Made by a program: the position numbers and the translations under genes
Part shown: in pieces, positions 33,494 to 42,419 of the stretch
How the letters are laid out: each line of letters begins with the position of its first letter
How positions within the stretch are numbered: position 1 is the first letter of the stretch
From: JACCQS01 sp963766765
GTDB taxonomy: Bacteria; Actinomycetota; Actinomycetes; Mycobacteriales; Geodermatophilaceae
Length of the DNA: 64,000 bases
Direction: 5' to 3'
Assembly (NCBI GenBank): GCA_963766765.1
Contig: CAVYBR010000004.1
Location: 1-64,000 of the forward strand
Notes under the pieces: generated by a model
What the model was told of the DNA's origin: nothing
Seen by the model: the letters and a program-made list of their open reading frames with translations, nothing else
The model's database searches: none

Positions 33494-34990
33494 TCATCGG
33501 CGCTGAGGCCGGCGCCCGTAGCGCAGCCGGACCGCGGCGAGCAGAGCCTTTGTGAGCACGCTGCTGCGCTCGAACGATTGCAGGATCAGCGGCGCCGGAA
33601 TCTGCTGTTCCACGATCGCGTGCGGCCACGCGAATTCACGTAATCCGTCGGCGCCGTGGATCCGACCGAATCCCGAGGCGCCGACACCACCGAACGGGAG
33701 CGATGGGATCACCGCGAAGGTGATCACCGAGTTGATGCTGGTCATCCCGGCGCGCAGCCGATCGGCGATCTCCATGCCGCGAGCCTTGGAGAACACCGCG
33801 CTCGACAGGCCGAACTCGGTGCCGTTCGCCCGCTCGATCGCCTCCTCGACATCGCGAACTCTGCCGACGGTGAGCGTGGGGCCGAACGTCTCATCGGTGA
33901 CGGCTGGCCGGTCCTCTGGCGTGTCGAGCAGGATGGTCGGTTCGACATACGGCGCACGTACGGAAGCGCCGCCCCCGACGATCGCCGTTGCACCGTGGTC
34001 GATCGCGTCCTCGATGTGCCCGCGGATGACGTTCACCTGGTCGGGCATGGTGATCGGGCCGTAGTCCGAGTCACCGTCGCTGCCCGGCCGCGGCTTTCGC
34101 GCCTCCGCCGTCAAGCGCGTGACGAATTCGTCGTAGATCGCGTCGACCGCATAGACCCGCTCGACCCCGACGCACGTCTGGCCGGCATTCGACATCCCGC
34201 CCCAGACTGCCGCCTTTGCCGCGGCAGCCAGGTCCGCGTCCTCGGCGACGATTAGGGCGTCCTTGCTGCCGCACTCGAGCAATACCGGGGTCAGAGTCTG
34301 TGCGCACGCGCTCATCACCAGCTTGGCCGTCGCCGTGGAGCCGGTGAACGCAAGCTTGCCCACTCCCGAGGTGCACAGTGCAGCACCGGTCTCTCCGTAG
34401 CCAGTGACCAACTGCAGGACGGGGTGCTCGGGTACGGCTCCAGCGAACGAGCGGACCAGCCATCGCCCAACGGCGGGGGTGTATTCGCTGGGCTTGAACA
34501 CGACCGCGTTGCCGGCAGCCAGCGCGTACGCGATCGACCCCATAGGCGTGAACACCGGGTAGTTCCAGGGCCCGATCACCCCGACGACCCCGTACGGGCG
34601 GTAACCCACCGACGGCTTGTGATTGGGGAACAGCCAAGACCGCCCGACCCTGTGGCGGCCGAGGACTCCGGATGCGTGCGTCGCGGCCCAGTGCAGGTGC
34701 TCGATCACGCCGACCACCTCGAGCTTCGCGTCGACCAGCGGCTTGCCGTTCTCCAGGTGGATGAGCGAGGCAAGTTCCGCGATCCCAGCAGTGAGGATCC
34801 GCGCCCACTCCCGCAGCCGCGCCTCCCGGCCATCGAATCCGAGCCCCTCCCACCACACGGCCGCCGGCTTGGCCGCGGCAACTGCATCGCGTACGGCCGC
34901 CGGCGTGTGGATCGGAAAGTGGTCGATCGTCGCTCCGGTGGCCGGGTTCAGCGACGGGAAGGTCGTCTCCACTGTCGGTGCGGCGCTCAT
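33494..34990 (-). CDS. aldehyde dehydrogenase family protein
   Basis: A 498-residue NAD(P)-dependent aldehyde dehydrogenase. GYRPYGVVGVIGPWNYPVFTP is the cofactor region, AFTGST the glycine motif, LLECGSKDALIV the general-base Glu, and NAGQTCVGVERV the nucleophilic Cys. The C-terminal segment LPFGGVGASGFGRIHG is conserved. ATG 34990 gives MSAAPTVETTF; the longer open frame upstream is not coding. The closest type is the succinate-semialdehyde or general long-chain aldehyde group, but specificity cannot be read. Same strand as the dehydrogenase downstream, 106 nt away. Confidence 0.93.
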   Translation of the reverse strand: MSAAPTVETTFPSLNPATGATIDHFPIHTPAAVRDAVAAAKPAAVWWEGLGFDGREARLREWARILTAGIAELASLIHLENGKPLVDAKLEVVGVIEHLHWAATHASGVLGRHRVGRSWLFPNHKPSVGYRPYGVVGVIGPWNYPVFTPMGSIAYALAAGNAVVFKPSEYTPAVGRWLVRSFAGAVPEHPVLQLVTGYGETGAALCTSGVGKLAFTGSTATAKLVMSACAQTLTPVLLECGSKDALIVAEDADLAAAAKAAVWGGMSNAGQTCVGVERVYAVDAIYDEFVTRLTAEARKPRPGSDGDSDYGPITMPDQVNVIRGHIEDAIDHGATAIVGGGASVRAPYVEPTILLDTPEDRPAVTDETFGPTLTVGRVRDVEEAIERANGTEFGLSSAVFSKARGMEIADRLRAGMTSINSVITFAVIPSLPFGGVGASGFGRIHGADGLREFAWPHAIVEQQIPAPLILQSFERSSVLTKALLAAVRLRYGRRPQRR

Positions 34991-35037
34991 GGCACTGATG
35001 CTACGGGCGGGTAACCGAATCGCGCGGCGAAGCGATC

Positions 35038-35826
35038 TCAGGAGCCTCGGGTCGCGGACGCCTCGATCCGGAAGCGTCTCGCCTCGTCGTAGCTTCGCCC
35101 CTCGACGAGCATGGTCATCGTGTCGTTGCCCAGATCCGCAACGAGGGTCGTGCCCTCGGCCAGGGTGTAGGCCTTCGCGATCACACCGAGCTGCGGCTTG
35201 CAGGGGATCAACTCGTCCTCGTCGAAGAAGCCATTGAATGCCGCGCCGAGTTCTCGGCCGTCCTCGACGAGCTCGCCGGTCAGCTCTCCGTCGTCGTAGG
35301 CCAGGTCCCAATACTGTTGCAGGTAGGGCTCATCGGGTGTGCTCTCGACTTCGAGAAGTGCCGCGCTGAACAGTGCCAGCGTCAGTGGGCCGGGATCCTC
35401 CGGATCTGTGCCGGCGGACATGTAGAACGGATTGTCCTCGATCGTTGCGTCGCTCACTTCCGTCGGAGCGGCCGTGCTGAAGGAGAAGCTCTCCTCCAGG
35501 GTGTAGGTGTCAGCCAGGGTCAACACGAGCTCGCCGGGCGGCGAGCCGCAGTAGTTCCACTTCTCCACGGTCATCGTGAAGGTTCCACTCCAGTCGATCC
35601 CGTCGACGAGATCGGCGGTCGAGGGAGCCTCGGATTCCGATTCCGTCGAGGGACCAGTGGATTGATCGCCCGAGGGTGCCGGCTGACTGCCTTCGACGTT
35701 CGACGCCGGACCTGAATAGTCCGGCTTGCCATCGGCGACATTCGTGCAGGCGACCAGGGCGGAGGTCACCACGCCGAGTGCTGCCAGCCAGGCCGTTACG
35801 CGGGCACCGTGACCGTCTTTGTGCAT
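35038..35826 (-). CDS. putative lipoprotein of unknown function
   Basis: A 262-residue protein from ATG 35826. The signal peptide (VTAWLAALGVVTSALVAC) ends in a lipobox Cys near residue 27. A Ser/Glu/Pro-rich linker follows, then a folded domain with WNYCGSPPGELVLTL and LIPCKPQLGVIAKAYTL; the two Cys may form a disulfide. I do not recognise the domain. It sits between nucS and the aldehyde dehydrogenase gene on the same strand without close coupling. Confidence 0.7.
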   Translation of the reverse strand: MHKDGHGARVTAWLAALGVVTSALVACTNVADGKPDYSGPASNVEGSQPAPSGDQSTGPSTESESEAPSTADLVDGIDWSGTFTMTVEKWNYCGSPPGELVLTLADTYTLEESFSFSTAAPTEVSDATIEDNPFYMSAGTDPEDPGPLTLALFSAALLEVESTPDEPYLQQYWDLAYDDGELTGELVEDGRELGAAFNGFFDEDELIPCKPQLGVIAKAYTLAEGTTLVADLGNDTMTMLVEGRSYDEARRFRIEASATRGS

Positions 35827-35930
35827 GGGACCGCTCCCGGGTCTCGAGCCCCGCTCGGCCCCGTCGATTCGGCTGCAAGATACGCCGATCCTTGCCCCGC
35901 CTGAACCCGTATCGAGCAATCGGCAGCTGG

Positions 35931-36602
35931 TCAGAAGAGCCGCAGGGAGGTGTCCTCGGCCCCGCGCAGCAGTTGGTAATCCACGACTTGCCAACCGATT
36001 CCGCGGTCGGTGGCGAGTACCCGTGCCTGCGGGGTCACCTCCTGAGCGACCAGGATCCCCCGCACCGGAGCCAGCAACGGATCCCGGTTGAGCAACGCCA
36101 GATAGCGGGTCAACTGCTCGACGCCGTCGATCTCCCCGCGCCGCTTGACCTCGATCGCGACGGTTGCACCGGTGGCGTCCCGGCACAGCAGATCGACGGG
36201 GCCGATCGGTGTCGGGTATTCCCGCCGCACCAGTGACCAGCCGGCACCGAAGGTGTGCACGTGCTGGGCGAGCAGGGCCTGCAGATGCGCCTCGACACCG
36301 TCTTTGACCAGACCCGGGTCGACGCCGAGCTCATGAGCTGAGTCGTGCTCGATCGATTCGATCCGGATGAGCAGCTGCTCACCTGTCTTGTTGGTGACCG
36401 TCCACAACGTGCCTTCGGCATCGGTTGTCTCCCGCAGTGTGCACGGCGGGCTCATCCAGTTGAGTGGTTTGTAGGCGCGATCGTCCGCGTGGATGGACAC
36501 CGACCCATCGGCTTTGACCAACAACAGCCGTAGGGCAGACGGCAGATGGGCGGTCAGCCGGCCGACGTAGTCCACCGTGCAACGAGCAACGACCAGACGC
36601 AC
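35931..36602 (-). CDS. nucS: endonuclease NucS (mismatch-specific)
   Basis: RecB-fold mismatch endonuclease used by actinobacteria and archaea in place of MutS/MutL. Its 223 residues begin MRLVVARCTVDYVGRL. An N-terminal DNA-binding/dimerisation domain is followed by the nuclease domain with IGPVDLLCRD (catalytic Asp) and AIEVKRRG (Glu and Lys). The C-terminal LRLF-type tail (EDTSLRLF) resembles the clamp-binding end of the family. GTG start. Supports an actinobacterial origin. Confidence 0.96.
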   Translation of the reverse strand: MRLVVARCTVDYVGRLTAHLPSALRLLLVKADGSVSIHADDRAYKPLNWMSPPCTLRETTDAEGTLWTVTNKTGEQLLIRIESIEHDSAHELGVDPGLVKDGVEAHLQALLAQHVHTFGAGWSLVRREYPTPIGPVDLLCRDATGATVAIEVKRRGEIDGVEQLTRYLALLNRDPLLAPVRGILVAQEVTPQARVLATDRGIGWQVVDYQLLRGAEDTSLRLF

Positions 36603-36629
36603 AGGACGAAGGCTAGGCGACGTTGGATA

Positions 36630-37221
36630 TCAGCGCGTCAGGGCAGTAACGAGCAGCGCGATGATGACCGTGTTGAACAGGAAGCCAGCGCCGCGTGGCC
36701 GGTGACCGTACGACGCATGCGCGTGGTCGTCACATCGACGTCGGTGGCCCCGAATGTCGTAGCCACGGTCAGTGAGAAATAGAAGTAGTCAGTGCGTCCA
36801 GGCGCGGGAGCAACGCTGCTCCACCCAGGGCCAGTGCCGCCATCGTCACAGCGGTCCCGGGTCCGTCGCCCCCACCCAGCAGGTATCGCTTCCACCGCGT
36901 GCGCTGGCTGCCCTCTCGCTTCAGCAGGGCCGGAAGGTCAGCGGCTGGCACCCTTCTGAAGGCTCGCACAGTCATGGCCGCGTACAAGATGCCGAAGACA
37001 TCCCAGGCGAGAAAACTGCTCGTCAGACCATCGAGCCGGCGCCCGGTCACCAGGACGATGCCGACGTAGAGAGCCATGGCGAGCGGCAGCGTGATCGCGG
37101 CAGCCACCCAAGCGCGGATGTTGTCCTTGTGAATCCAGCGCTTGTTCACCGTTTTAGCCCCGGCCGGCCCGGGGTGGCTGTCGCCCGCCCGATCGCCTTC
37201 GCGGACCACGGACCTGCTCAT
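36630..37221 (-). CDS. DUF1345 membrane protein, two frameshifts
   Basis: Small integral membrane protein of the DUF1345 family, about 197 residues when corrected. ATG 37221 has GGAGAGG upstream. Helices are seen in WVAAAITLPLAMALYVGIVLV, LAWDVFGILYAAMTV and AVTMAALALGGAALLP. The frame breaks near 36796, after which DYFYFSLTVATTFGATDVDVTT is in another frame. It breaks again near 36693, where the final helix AGFLFNTVIIALLVTAL reads to TGA at 36630. Both are one-base events. The FYFSL...TTFGATDV block is the family hallmark, related to ion-channel pore-like segments. Function unknown. Confidence 0.75.
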
Positions 37222-37335
37222 CGCAACCTCTCCCCCGCCATCCGTCACCCAGCGCGAGTTGGGTGCCGATCCCGCCACGGTCCATATGCCCAGGATTTCG
37301 CCTGAGGAACGTGGTTCAGACGTATCTTTTCGATC

Positions 37336-38145
37336 ATGAGCCCGCCCGCCGACGACGCCGGAGGCCCCGGCACGGGCGAGTCCGAAGATCTGATCGGGTC
37401 GTCGCCGGACCGCCTCGATCGGTTGGCCGACCTGGTGAGCGCCCGCGTCCCGCGATCCTTCAGCCGCACGGCGATGGTTGCGACGGCCGCTCTCGCAGCC
37501 GTTGCGGGCCTAGTGCTGGGCCAGCTGACTGCGCCGCGCTCAGCAGGCCCAGTCGACAGCGTTGCGAGCACCTCGTCGAGCTATGACCGCGGATCCCCAG
37601 CCGCAGCGCTGCCGCGCGAGTTCGCGGCGCTCGGTCGAGGGCTGATGACTGCGGACGAACTGGCGGCGATCGGTGAGCCAGTGACCGGCGGCACGTACAC
37701 CCGCGGCTCAGCCTCGGCCATTCCCGACCCCTGTTCGCGCCCGAGACCGGGCGATACGGGAGTCAGTTACGTACCCGGACCATCCGGCGCGACTGCGGTG
37801 TCCTTCCAGGTGGCCGGCGGCACCGTGACCGAACGGGTCACCACGTTCGTCGATGACCAGGCGGCTCGCCAACATCTGCGCGATGTAGTGGTCGGCGTCA
37901 GCATCTGCCAGTCCGCCGTCGGCACGGGAGTCTCATTCGGTGAGATCGGTGCGGGTCTTGGGCATGAGTACGTGGCCGGAACGGTCGTCCGCCGTTATCC
38001 CACTGGAAGCACGACCACAGCGGCTCTCCTGGTGGTGCGCGTGGGTTCGGTTCTCGTCGAGTTCTCGCTGACCGGTTCAACCGCCGCGGCGGCGGACTTC
38101 GCCGTTCGGTGTAGGGCGATCGCCCTTGCCGGCCTAGCCCGCTGA
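37336..38145 (+). CDS. single-pass membrane protein with PknH-sensor-like ectodomain (paralogue A)
   Basis: A 269-residue protein with a short cytoplasmic N-terminus, one helix at about 45-65 (AMVATAALAAVAGLVLGQL) and an extracellular domain. The ectodomain opens with LMTADELAAIGEPV and has Cys residues (DPCSRPR, SICQSA, VRCRAIA) likely paired in disulfides; the ending VEFSLTGS...RAIAL resembles the PknH-type extracellular sensor fold. Related genes at 40702, 41571 and 42420 share the L(T)..DLAALGE motif and ending. Function unknown. Confidence 0.7.
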   Translation: MSPPADDAGGPGTGESEDLIGSSPDRLDRLADLVSARVPRSFSRTAMVATAALAAVAGLVLGQLTAPRSAGPVDSVASTSSSYDRGSPAAALPREFAALGRGLMTADELAAIGEPVTGGTYTRGSASAIPDPCSRPRPGDTGVSYVPGPSGATAVSFQVAGGTVTERVTTFVDDQAARQHLRDVVVGVSICQSAVGTGVSFGEIGAGLGHEYVAGTVVRRYPTGSTTTAALLVVRVGSVLVEFSLTGSTAAAADFAVRCRAIALAGLAR

Positions 38146-38169
38146 GGCAACCTCGCTACCGTCCAACGC

Positions 38170-39189
38170 ATGACCTATCTGCCTGCTGAGGATCGCTACG
38201 AGTCGATGCCCTACCGCCGGAGCGGGCGCAGTGGCCTCAGCCTGCCGCCGCTGTCGCTGGGAATGTGGCACAACTTCGGCGACGAGCAGCCGCTGGAGAT
38301 CCAGCGAGCAGTCATCCATCGAGCGATTGATCTGGGGATCACACACTTCGACCTGGCCAACAACTACGGGCCGCCGTACGGAGCCGCCGAACGGAACTTC
38401 GGCGCGATCTTGCGCGAGGATCTGCGTCCCTACCGTGACGAGCTGGTCATCTCGACCAAGGCGGGATGGGACATGTGGCCGGGCCCATACGGTGACGGTG
38501 GATCGCGGAAGTACCTGATGGCGAGCCTGGACCAAAGCCTGCAGCGGATGGGCCTCGACTACGTCGACATCTTCTACTCCCATCGCTTCGACCCTGACAC
38601 GCCGCTCGAGGAGACGATGGGAGCCTTGGATTCCGCGGTCCGCTCCGGCAAAGCGCTCTACGTCGGGATCTCGTCGTACTCGGCGCAGCGCACAACTGAG
38701 GCTGCGGAAATCTTGCGCGAACTCGGCACGCCGTTGTTGATCCACCAGCCGTCGTACTCGATGCTCAATCGCTGGATCGAGGACGAGTTACTCGACGTCC
38801 TGGAGCGCGAAGGGATCGGCTGCATCGCCTTCACGACGCTGGCCCAAGGCCTGTTGACCGGCAAATACCTGCATGGAGCGAAACCGTCCGGCTCACGCGC
38901 CGATTCGCTGTCGCCCGACCAACTGTCCGAGGACAACCTGTCGCGCATCCGGGCACTGGCGGGGATCGCGGAGCGCCGGGGGCAAAGCCTGGCTCAGATG
39001 GCGCTTGCCTGGGCGCTACGGGACGAGCGGATCACGTCTCTGGTGGTCGGCGCCAGTTCGGTCGCCCAGATCGAGGACAGTGTCGGGGCGTTGCGGAAAC
39101 TGGATTTCGCTCCCGAAGAGCTTGCCGAGATCGATTCCTTCGCTGTCGACGGCGGGGTGGATCTCTGGCGGGGTCCAGCCAGCGCCTAG
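38170..39189 (+). CDS. aldo/keto reductase (YghZ/glyceraldehyde-3-phosphate reductase-like)
   Basis: A 339-residue (alpha/beta)8 NADPH-dependent reductase. HFDLANNYGPPYGAAERNFG holds catalytic Asp and Tyr, and ISTKAGWDMWPGPYG the Lys. The segments RKYLMASLDQSLQRMGLDYVDIFYSHRFD and CIAFTTLAQGLLTGKYL match the YghZ/L-glyceraldehyde 3-phosphate reductase branch. The role may be methylglyoxal or aldehyde detoxification. It is followed after 12 nt by the convergent enoyl-CoA hydratase gene. Confidence 0.92.
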   Translation: MTYLPAEDRYESMPYRRSGRSGLSLPPLSLGMWHNFGDEQPLEIQRAVIHRAIDLGITHFDLANNYGPPYGAAERNFGAILREDLRPYRDELVISTKAGWDMWPGPYGDGGSRKYLMASLDQSLQRMGLDYVDIFYSHRFDPDTPLEETMGALDSAVRSGKALYVGISSYSAQRTTEAAEILRELGTPLLIHQPSYSMLNRWIEDELLDVLEREGIGCIAFTTLAQGLLTGKYLHGAKPSGSRADSLSPDQLSEDNLSRIRALAGIAERRGQSLAQMALAWALRDERITSLVVGASSVAQIEDSVGALRKLDFAPEELAEIDSFAVDGGVDLWRGPASA

Positions 39190-39201
39190 GAGGTCCTCGG
39201 C

Positions 39202-39975
39202 TCAGTCGGACCAGACCGGGTGCCGCTTCTCCAGGAACGAGGACATACCCTCCCGAGCGGCCGGGGTCTGACTCGCTGCGGCCATCACCTCGACCGCGTA
39301 GGTGTAGGCATCCCGTTCCGGCCGATCGAGCTGGGCATAGAGCGCTTGCTTTCCCAAGCCCTTGGCCGACCGGCTCCCCCGCGTCGCCCGGTCGAGCAAC
39401 TCCTGGGTCGCCTTGTCCAGTTCGGACTCGGGTACCGCGGCGTTGAACAGTCCCCATTCGGCCGCAGTCACCGCATCCACGACATCACCGGTGAGGGCGA
39501 TCTCCATCGCCCGCTTACGCCCGACATTGCGCGCGATCGCCACCATCGGCGTATGGCAGAACCAACCGCCCTTGCCCCCGGGCGCGGCGATGCCGGCGGT
39601 GTCGGCGGCAACGGCAAGGTCGCACGACGCGACCAGTTGCGCTCCCGCCGCGGTCGCCAGGGCGTGGACGCGGGCGATGACCACCTGCGGAATCGACTGG
39701 ATCGTCTGCATGAGATCGGTGCACAGCAGGAGGAGACTGCGCACTTCCTCGAGGTCCTTGTCGTACACGTCGGCGAAGTCATGCCCAGCCGAGAAGACCG
39801 GCCCATTCGCAGCGAGGATGACGCCTTTAGCGTCGCTTTGCCCGATCTCCTCGAACGCAGCCAGCAGATCGGTCAGGTGAGCGCGGGAGAGGGCGTTGCG
39901 TCGCGACGGGCGGTTCATGGTCACCGTCACGGTGTCCCCGTCGCGCTCAGTCAGAATGTTGTCGTACTCGGTCAT
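39202..39975 (-). CDS. enoyl-CoA hydratase/isomerase family protein
   Basis: A 257-residue crotonase-fold protein. The oxyanion-hole segments are VILAANGPVFSAGHDFADV and ALATAAGAQLVASCDLAVAA. The usual catalytic Glu pair of crotonase is not clearly kept: the second region reads GKGGWFCHTPMVAIARNVGRKRAMEIALTG. The dehydration/hydration role is therefore likely but not certain. It could serve the 3-hydroxybutyryl-CoA to crotonyl-CoA step before Ccr. It is divergent from the ECF sigma gene with 92 nt between. Confidence 0.88.
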   Translation of the reverse strand: MTEYDNILTERDGDTVTVTMNRPSRRNALSRAHLTDLLAAFEEIGQSDAKGVILAANGPVFSAGHDFADVYDKDLEEVRSLLLLCTDLMQTIQSIPQVVIARVHALATAAGAQLVASCDLAVAADTAGIAAPGGKGGWFCHTPMVAIARNVGRKRAMEIALTGDVVDAVTAAEWGLFNAAVPESELDKATQELLDRATRGSRSAKGLGKQALYAQLDRPERDAYTYAVEVMAAASQTPAAREGMSSFLEKRHPVWSD

Positions 39976-40067
39976 CGCAACGTCCTTCCCGCCCCGGCTG
40001 ATAACAATTCACCCTCGTCCAAGGCAATTCCTGCTCAGGGCAGTATCGCAGCTTGCTTGCGGGCATC

Positions 40068-40709
40068 ATGCAACCAAAGCGGCCAACGAGACGTAGTACC
40101 GCTGTGACCGTGCTGGAGGTGAGCTTGGTCGGGGAAGCGATCAGCTCCGCGCTCGACGACCCCGGCGCCACCGGCGCCGGGTCCCTGGCGGCCATCCCCG
40201 CAGCGGTGGACCGCACAGGTCGGGACTTCAGCGAGTTCTACGCGGAGCACATGGGGAGTCTGACGGCACAGATCTACGCCCTCACGGGCAACTGGTCTGA
40301 GGCCCAAGACGCGGTCCAGGAGGGCTTCGCCCGCGCCCTGGCCCGGTGGTCCACGGTCGCAGAACACGCCGATCCGGTCGCCTGGGTACGCACGGTCTCG
40401 CATCGAGTTGCGATCAGCCGCTGGCGGCGAGCCCGTACAGCGTTGGCATTCGGCCGGACGCAGCGCGTCCAGACAACTCCAGGGCCCAGCGAGGACCACG
40501 TCGCGCTGGTCGAGGGACTCAAGCACCTGCCGCACCATCAGCGCGAGGCACTGGTGCTCTTCTATCTGGCCGACATGTCGGTGGACGCCATCGCCGATCA
40601 CCTGGCCGTTCCGACCGGAACGGTCAAAGCACGCCTCTCCCGCGGACGCACGGCCCTTGCCGCTCAACTGGAGATAACGACTGATGAGGAGGGAGTCGAA
40701 GATGTCTGA
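40068..40709 (+). CDS. ECF-type sigma factor (SigE family)
   Basis: RNA polymerase sigma-70 family, SigE-like. Region 2 is FSEFYAEHMGSLTAQIYALTGNWSEAQDAVQEGFARAL...DPVAWVRTVSHRVAISRWRR, and region 4 is LPHHQREALVLFYLADMSVDAIADHLAVPTGTVKARLSRGRTAL. No sigma region 1 or 3. ATG 40068 is used; GTG codons at 40104 and nearby are alternatives. It overlaps the next gene by 8 nt, as is usual for a sigma/anti-sigma-like pair. Three downstream single-pass membrane proteins follow in the same operon. Confidence 0.92.
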   Translation: MQPKRPTRRSTAVTVLEVSLVGEAISSALDDPGATGAGSLAAIPAAVDRTGRDFSEFYAEHMGSLTAQIYALTGNWSEAQDAVQEGFARALARWSTVAEHADPVAWVRTVSHRVAISRWRRARTALAFGRTQRVQTTPGPSEDHVALVEGLKHLPHHQREALVLFYLADMSVDAIADHLAVPTGTVKARLSRGRTALAAQLEITTDEEGVEDV

Positions 40710-41574
40710 TCAGTTGCGTGATCGCTTCGACGCACTCCGAAGTGCGGCCGACCACAGCGATGCCGGCGGACTGCGCGATGTGCATGCCCGGCGAACCCGC
40801 CGTACCCGGGCGAGAGTCGCTGCCGCGTCGGCCGCGACCGTGGCGGCCTTGGCGCTGGGTGGCGTCCTCGTTCTTCCTGGATTGACCGAGAAGAACGCCA
40901 GCGACACGACGACTGCCGCCGGCGGTCAGGCCGTCGACGATGCCGACCGTGGCGCGGACGCCCAGCCATTGGAGGAGCCAGTCATCGAGCAGGCGCCCGG
41001 TGCAAGCGACGCGCCTCCCCAGGAGGATGCGGCGGCCGGCCCATTCGCGGTCACCTCCGCATCTCTGCTGACCTGGCCGGACATCCAGGCGGCCGGCGAG
41101 ACCGGGCCGGGAACGACGCCGTACGGCGCCACGTTGGTGTTCCCAGGCTTGTGCGGGGCGGCCAACGCGTGGGAGCAGTACTCCGGGCCGGACGAGGTGG
41201 TGGCCGCGGCGTGGGTGATTTCCGACGGCGTGCTGACTCAGTCCGACCTCCAGTACGAGTCCGATCTGCAAGCCGCTGACGCGCTCGCCCGACTGAGCGT
41301 CGACACCCAAGCGTGTCCAATCGTCAATGAGTACGCATCGATCGTCTACGTCGGCACCGATGCGAGCGTTGGCGCCGAGATCGCCTTCTTCGACATGCGG
41401 GTCGAAAGCGGCCAGGACGGAAGCATCAGCGTCTTCGAGATCAGCGTGACCCGCGTCGCGAACGTGCTCGTCGAAGTTGTGTTCAGACCTGACGGACCGG
41501 CAGTTGCCGACGCCGAGCAGCGCAGCCGTGCAGTGGCCACTGCGGCGGTCGACCGAGTCGTGGCGACGGGATGA
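40702..41574 (+). CDS. single-pass membrane protein after ECF sigma (paralogue B)
   Basis: A 290-residue protein from ATG 40702 (GGAGGGAG upstream), overlapping the sigma stop. The cytoplasmic N-terminus of about 50 residues is Arg-rich; one helix follows (SAATVAALALGGVLVLPGL), then an Asp/Glu/Ala-rich linker and an ectodomain containing SLLTWPDIQAAGET, FPGLCGAANAW and TQACPIVNEY with two Cys. The ending VLVEVVFRPDG...RSRAVA matches paralogues A, C and D. The position after an ECF sigma suggests an anti-sigma or sensor role, but the N-terminus lacks a recognisable zinc anti-sigma HxxxCxxC motif. Confidence 0.75.
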   Translation: MSDQLRDRFDALRSAADHSDAGGLRDVHARRTRRTRARVAAASAATVAALALGGVLVLPGLTEKNASDTTTAAGGQAVDDADRGADAQPLEEPVIEQAPGASDAPPQEDAAAGPFAVTSASLLTWPDIQAAGETGPGTTPYGATLVFPGLCGAANAWEQYSGPDEVVAAAWVISDGVLTQSDLQYESDLQAADALARLSVDTQACPIVNEYASIVYVGTDASVGAEIAFFDMRVESGQDGSISVFEISVTRVANVLVEVVFRPDGPAVADAEQRSRAVATAAVDRVVATG

Positions 41575-42392
41575 GCGACGACCAAGAGGACCTGATCGAG
41601 TCCGATGAGCCCTCTCCCACCATGCGCAAGGTCCGCCGGCGGCTGGACCTCCTCATACCGGCAACGGTGGGCCGACGCGTCCTGGCCGTCGTCACCGCGA
41701 TCGCGCTGGCACTCGGACTCGCGGCCGGCTATCTCGTCGGTCACCCTCGCGGAGACGGCGCGGACCTCGCCACCCGGCTGAGCACCGAGACCGGTGTAGC
41801 TCGCGACCTGAACAACATCCCGTTCGTGCCGGAGGTACAGATCGAGGACGGCGTCCTGGTCTACGACCTCGCCGTTGCGTTGCTGACCGTCGAAGACCTG
41901 GCGGCCCTCGGCGAGCAGCCGTTGCCGTCCGGATTTCAAATCGCGACCGGGCTTGCCGGACTCTGCTCTGACCCGCAGACCGATCCGAGTCCAGGGGGTT
42001 CGGTGATCGAGGACACTGCAGTGGGGGGCGTGACGTACGACTTGGCCGACGGCGCGCTCAGCGAAGTGATCAGCGCCGATCTCGACATACTTGCCGCATC
42101 GACGCTCAGCGGCCAGGTTCAGCTTGCGCAGGACTGCTCGAACGGAAGCAGCCGCACCGTGGAGACCGAAGGTGTGCTGAGTGGCATCGGGGACGAATAC
42201 GCGGCTTTCACCGTGCACCGAACCGATCCGGCCTCCGGCGCGGTCACGACGAGCTACGTCGTCTTGGTACGGCAGGGCGGCCAATTGATCGAGGTGACAT
42301 TGACCTCGGATACCGGGGTTGTGCTCCCCGACGGCATGGTCCGGGCCATCCGCATTGCCGAAGCCGCCGTGACGAGGATGCTGACCGGATAG
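41571..42392 (+). CDS. single-pass membrane protein with sensor-like ectodomain (paralogue C)
   Basis: A 273-residue protein whose ATG overlaps the preceding stop (ATGA). Cytoplasmic N-terminus MSDDQEDLIESDEPS, helix VLAVVTAIALALGLAAGYLVG (about 42-62), then an ectodomain with LLTVEDLAALGEQPLPSG, GLCSDPQ and AQDCSNGSS (likely disulfide) and the ending LIEVTLTSD. Same family as the neighbours at 40702 and 42420 and the separate gene at 37336. Unknown function. Confidence 0.75.
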   Translation: MSDDQEDLIESDEPSPTMRKVRRRLDLLIPATVGRRVLAVVTAIALALGLAAGYLVGHPRGDGADLATRLSTETGVARDLNNIPFVPEVQIEDGVLVYDLAVALLTVEDLAALGEQPLPSGFQIATGLAGLCSDPQTDPSPGGSVIEDTAVGGVTYDLADGALSEVISADLDILAASTLSGQVQLAQDCSNGSSRTVETEGVLSGIGDEYAAFTVHRTDPASGAVTTSYVVLVRQGGQLIEVTLTSDTGVVLPDGMVRAIRIAEAAVTRMLTG

Positions 42393-42419
42393 GGAGGTAG
42401 CGATGCAGAGCCGCGGCGG

